From assembly GCF_009765965.1 (NCBI RefSeq), contig NZ_LMUL01000013.1:18143-53412 (forward strand): a stretch of 35,270 bases of DNA, in the 5' to 3' direction. A model generated the notes under the pieces. That model saw only the letters and a program-made list of their open reading frames with translations. It was not told where the DNA came from and ran no database searches. Position 1 is the stretch's first letter. Each line of letters opens with the position of its first letter. Made by a program: the position numbers and the translations under genes. This document shows, in pieces, positions 33,303-35,270 of this stretch. This DNA is from Caulobacter sp. S45. GTDB taxonomy: Bacteria > Pseudomonadota > Alphaproteobacteria > Caulobacterales > Caulobacteraceae.

Positions 33303-34208
33303 ATGGATCGATTGGGCCAGATGCGTCTGTTTGTCCGCGTCGTGGAGGCGGGAAGCTTCTCCCGGGCCGCCAAAGCGGCGGGCGTCGCGCAGCCCACCGT
33401 CAGCAAGCAGATCGCCGCGTTGGAGGAGCATCTTAAGACGCAGTTGCTGCGCCGGACGCCGAGGGGGCTGAGCGTCACCGAGACCGGGAAGGCGTATTAT
33501 GCGTTCGTCGCAGGCATGCTTGCGGATCTAGACACGGCGGAAGCGCGCATCGGACAAGACGACGGCGGGCTGCACGGACGTGTCCGGATCTCCTTTCCGC
33601 CGCTGTTCGCGAGCCGGCATGTGATCCCGCGCCTTCCTGACTTCCTTGACCGCAATCCGGAGCTCTCCCTCCAGATCGACGTGTCCGAGCGCTACGTCAG
33701 CCTGATCGAGGACGGTGTGGATTTGGCCGTACGCATCGGCGACGTCGATGAAAGCAGTCTGAGCGCCCGTCAGATCGGCAGCGTTGCCGCGATGATCGTG
33801 GCGGCGCCCGCTTATCTGCAACGGCATGGTGTGCCCGCGACTCCGGAGGCTCTCCAAGACCATTCCGCCGTGCAATTCCTTTTCCACGGCGAGGTCAGGC
33901 CCTGGGCGTTCGTCGGCGGCGGAGAACGCATTCAGGTCTCGCCGTCAGCGCGCATCCAGACAAATGACGCCGATAGCGTTCAATCTGCGGCGATGGCCGG
34001 ACTCGGCATCGCGCGCGGGCCGAGTTGGATGTTCGTGGAGCAGCTGGCGGCAGGTTGGTTGACGCCGATCCTCCAAGAGTATGCGCCACCAACCTACCCC
34101 ATCTGGGCGGTGACGACGCGCAGTCGCCACAAGGCGGGACCCGTGGAGGCGATCGCCGACTTCCTTGCCGAATTGTTCGAGAGGGAGCCGGAGCTGCGGA
34201 TTCGATAG
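33303..34208 (+). CDS. LysR-family regulator
   Basis: A 301-residue LysR protein of the CrgA/DsdC-like group often paired with SDR or quinone-reductase genes. The N-terminus MDRLGQMRLFVRVVEAGSFS, followed by AAKAAGVAQPTVSKQIAALE, is a standard winged HTH (about 16-45). The substrate-binding domain follows from about 90. ATG 33303 is the natural start. It probably represses or activates the divergent SDR gene, as in many such pairs; this is inference from layout. Confidence 0.92.
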   Translation: MDRLGQMRLFVRVVEAGSFSRAAKAAGVAQPTVSKQIAALEEHLKTQLLRRTPRGLSVTETGKAYYAFVAGMLADLDTAEARIGQDDGGLHGRVRISFPPLFASRHVIPRLPDFLDRNPELSLQIDVSERYVSLIEDGVDLAVRIGDVDESSLSARQIGSVAAMIVAAPAYLQRHGVPATPEALQDHSAVQFLFHGEVRPWAFVGGGERIQVSPSARIQTNDADSVQSAAMAGLGIARGPSWMFVEQLAAGWLTPILQEYAPPTYPIWAVTTRSRHKAGPVEAIADFLAELFEREPELRIR

Positions 34209-34254
34209 TGACGGCGGCCTTTCATCCGAGGAGAAGTTCGCTGGCAAAGCGTCC

Positions 34255-34480
34255 TCACATGACCGGGAGCACGGTGTTGCCGATCATAAGAAAAGGTATG
34301 TGCAGCCCAAGCCCGTTGACCCACAGGTGGCTGATGGCGTGCGGGGACCGGAAGCCGACATACGTCCAGGCGAGCATCGCCGGAGCGGATCCGACAGTCT
34401 GACGGCTAAAGTGATCGCGATGAGCGGGGCGAGATACTGCTGTTCTGCTCTCGCCGAGGGCAGTGCCAGACCAAATTCAC
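34255..34480 (-). pseudogene. Decayed MAPEG-like membrane protein gene
   Basis: The last 40 codons (34255-34377) read MLAWTYVGFRSPHAISHLWV and continue NGLGLHIPFLMIGN. This has the spacing of the C-terminal MAPEG motif W-x-[YF]-V-x-x-R-x-x-H-x5-N. The part before it, with LAPLIAITLAVRLS, lies in a different frame, so at least one frameshift is needed. No intact start is visible. The 5' end given here is approximate. It could also be chance resemblance, but the W/R/H/N spacing is good. Confidence 0.4.
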
Positions 34481-34783
34481 ACATGCTGATTATAAGGAAC
34501 CGCCCCGCCGCCGGCTCTCGCCAATGCCTTACGGCGTCGACGCTTGCTGCGCTAACCAAGCCCGCGGTAAAGGGCGGCATGCCAGAGGCTGCGGCCTCCT
34601 CGGCTTGGTCTGACAATGCCCGCCCGCCAGTTTGACCGTGGGCGGCTAGTCGCTGTTGTGCTGCGGCCGACCTCCCCGTGAGCATTAGCCTTTGGCTCAG
34701 CGCCGTGCGCTTGCGCCGCGCGGCGCCAGCAGAACCGTAAGAGATCGCACGCCCTGCGCGCCATGGATCAGCACGCCTTCGAT

Positions 34784-34999
34784 GTCGGCCTCCAGGATCG
34801 CCGTCAAGGCCTCGACCCACGGTCCCAACTTCGGCTGGGGCTGGACGGCTCGCTTGTAGTTGAACTCGGTCGCCTCGGATCGCAGCACTCTGCGCACCGT
34901 GTCCCGCGCAAGCCCCAGCTCTCGGGCGATCCGTTTGATCCCCTTGCGGTTCTGGAAATGCTCAAACCGGATCCGCGCGATCGTCTCCACGCCCGTCAT
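34784..34999 (-). pseudogene. istA: Truncated IS21-family transposase IstA (N-terminus only)
   Basis: From ATG 34999 the translation begins MTGVETIARIRFEHFQNRKG and continues IKRIARELGLARDTVRRVL, the helix-turn-helix N-terminus of IS21 IstA. Similarity stops after AILEAD at about 34784. The frame then runs on for about 28 unrelated codons to 34697. The catalytic DDE domain and istB are absent. The sequence between 35000 and 35089 has the AGATTAGCCCCCTGACC repeat type of IS21 ends, so this is the left end of an insertion sequence cut by a deletion. Confidence 0.8.
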
Positions 35000-35092
35000 C
35001 CCCCACTCCTTCCAGAACCCGGAAGGAGCATCAAAAACCATGGGTCAGGGGGCTAATCTTCGACGCGAAAAACGCTCCTCAGGGGGACAACA
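35000..35092 (-). mobile_element. Left terminus of IS21-family element
   Basis: Read on the minus strand, the end starts TGTTGTCCCCCTGAGG or TGTCCCCCTGAGG, with the element boundary at 35092 or 35089. Internal repeats rich in CCCCCTGA follow before istA. Only this end is present in the window. Confidence 0.6.
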
Positions 35093-35118
35093 TTGCAGGC
35101 GATCTCACAGCCCATCTG

Positions 35119-35161
35119 AATGTCGTCTCGCTGGAGCAAGCGGCAGGTCCGCTTCGGGCGC
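35119..35161 (+). repeat. Copy of dispersed intergenic repeat
   Basis: AATGTCGTCTCGCTGGAGC, AAGCGGCAG, then GTCCGCTTCGGGCGC. The left half matches the copy at 9970-10013. It lies just outside the IS21 end. Confidence 0.55.
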
Positions 35162-35192
35162 CGAGCGGACTTCCGGCTCGGTCCGCGGGCGT

Positions 35193-35270
35193 TTAGCGCT
35201 GCACGATACCGAGTTCGCTTTCGCCAAACGGGTCCGCCGCAAGCGCCTCATGAACTGTCCTGATCATGGA
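35193..35270 (-). CDS. Partial ORF at the window edge (C-terminal end)
   Basis: A minus-strand frame ends at TAA 35193-35195 with the last residues HEALAADPFGESELGIVQR and remains open to the window edge. The ADPF word is reminiscent of YciI-like proteins, but too little is visible for a call. Confidence 0.25.
   Translation of the reverse strand, partial: SMIRTVHEALAADPFGESELGIVQR

Noticed and set aside
1-35270. CRISPR arrays, rRNA, tRNA
   Set aside because: No regularly spaced short direct repeats and no recognisable RNA gene sequence were found by eye.

Overview
The window is a GC-rich stretch of bacterial chromosome. Codon use, the gene families (OprB-type porin, two MacB/FtsX-type permeases, AAHS-type MFS transporter, GcvA-like LysR regulator) and an alphaproteobacterial-looking YidC suggest an alphaproteobacterium, perhaps of the Caulobacterales (Caulobacter/Phenylobacterium type). 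This placement is inference; there is no rRNA or other taxonomic marker. No tRNA, rRNA or CRISPR array was seen.

Left part (1-10.1 kb): two tandem paralogous ABC-transporter permeases on the minus strand, preceded by a 39-codon ORF with a strong ribosome binding site that may be what remains of the missing ATPase gene. Then come a YidC insertase without its usual rpmH/rnpA neighbours, a small membrane protein, a class I methyltransferase, and a small HEPN-like protein on the plus strand.

10.1-12.75 kb (minus): a compact three-gene unit encoding an Lgt-like membrane protein, a cysteine-rich radical SAM enzyme resembling the tetraether-synthase (Tes/MJ0619) group, and a four-helix membrane protein. 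The first two genes overlap by about 107 bp and the last two by 4 bp. This is the best candidate for an undescribed system, possibly one that modifies membrane lipids or lipoproteins.

13.3-24.1 kb: a catabolic island. It holds an OprB-type porin and an AAHS-type MFS transporter for uptake, a two-subunit succinyl/malyl-CoA-synthetase-like ligase for activation, an acyl-CoA dehydrogenase that lacks glutamate at both usual catalytic-base positions, a MaoC hydratase, two dienelactone-hydrolase-like proteins, an ACMSD-like amidohydrolase/decarboxylase and a class II aldolase/decarboxylase. A divergent GcvA-like LysR regulator has a CATTA-N15-TAATG site in its promoter region. Together these look like a pathway for an aromatic or dicarboxylic acid, but the substrate cannot be read from the sequence.

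24.8-31.4 kb (minus): a small zinc-ribbon-like membrane protein, an orphan RND (HAE1-type) pump with a roughly 155-residue Ala/Thr/Ser/Gly-rich insertion in a periplasmic domain, a membrane-anchored methyltransferase, and an exported acetamidase/formamidase-family protein.

31.4-35.27 kb: a repeat-rich intergenic stretch, a divergent SDR/LysR pair, a decayed MAPEG-like gene, the 5' end of an IS21-family element with truncated istA, and the start of another gene's tail. A dispersed intergenic repeat of about 43 bp, with core close to ATGTCGCCTATGGGCGC, recurs at eight or more places.
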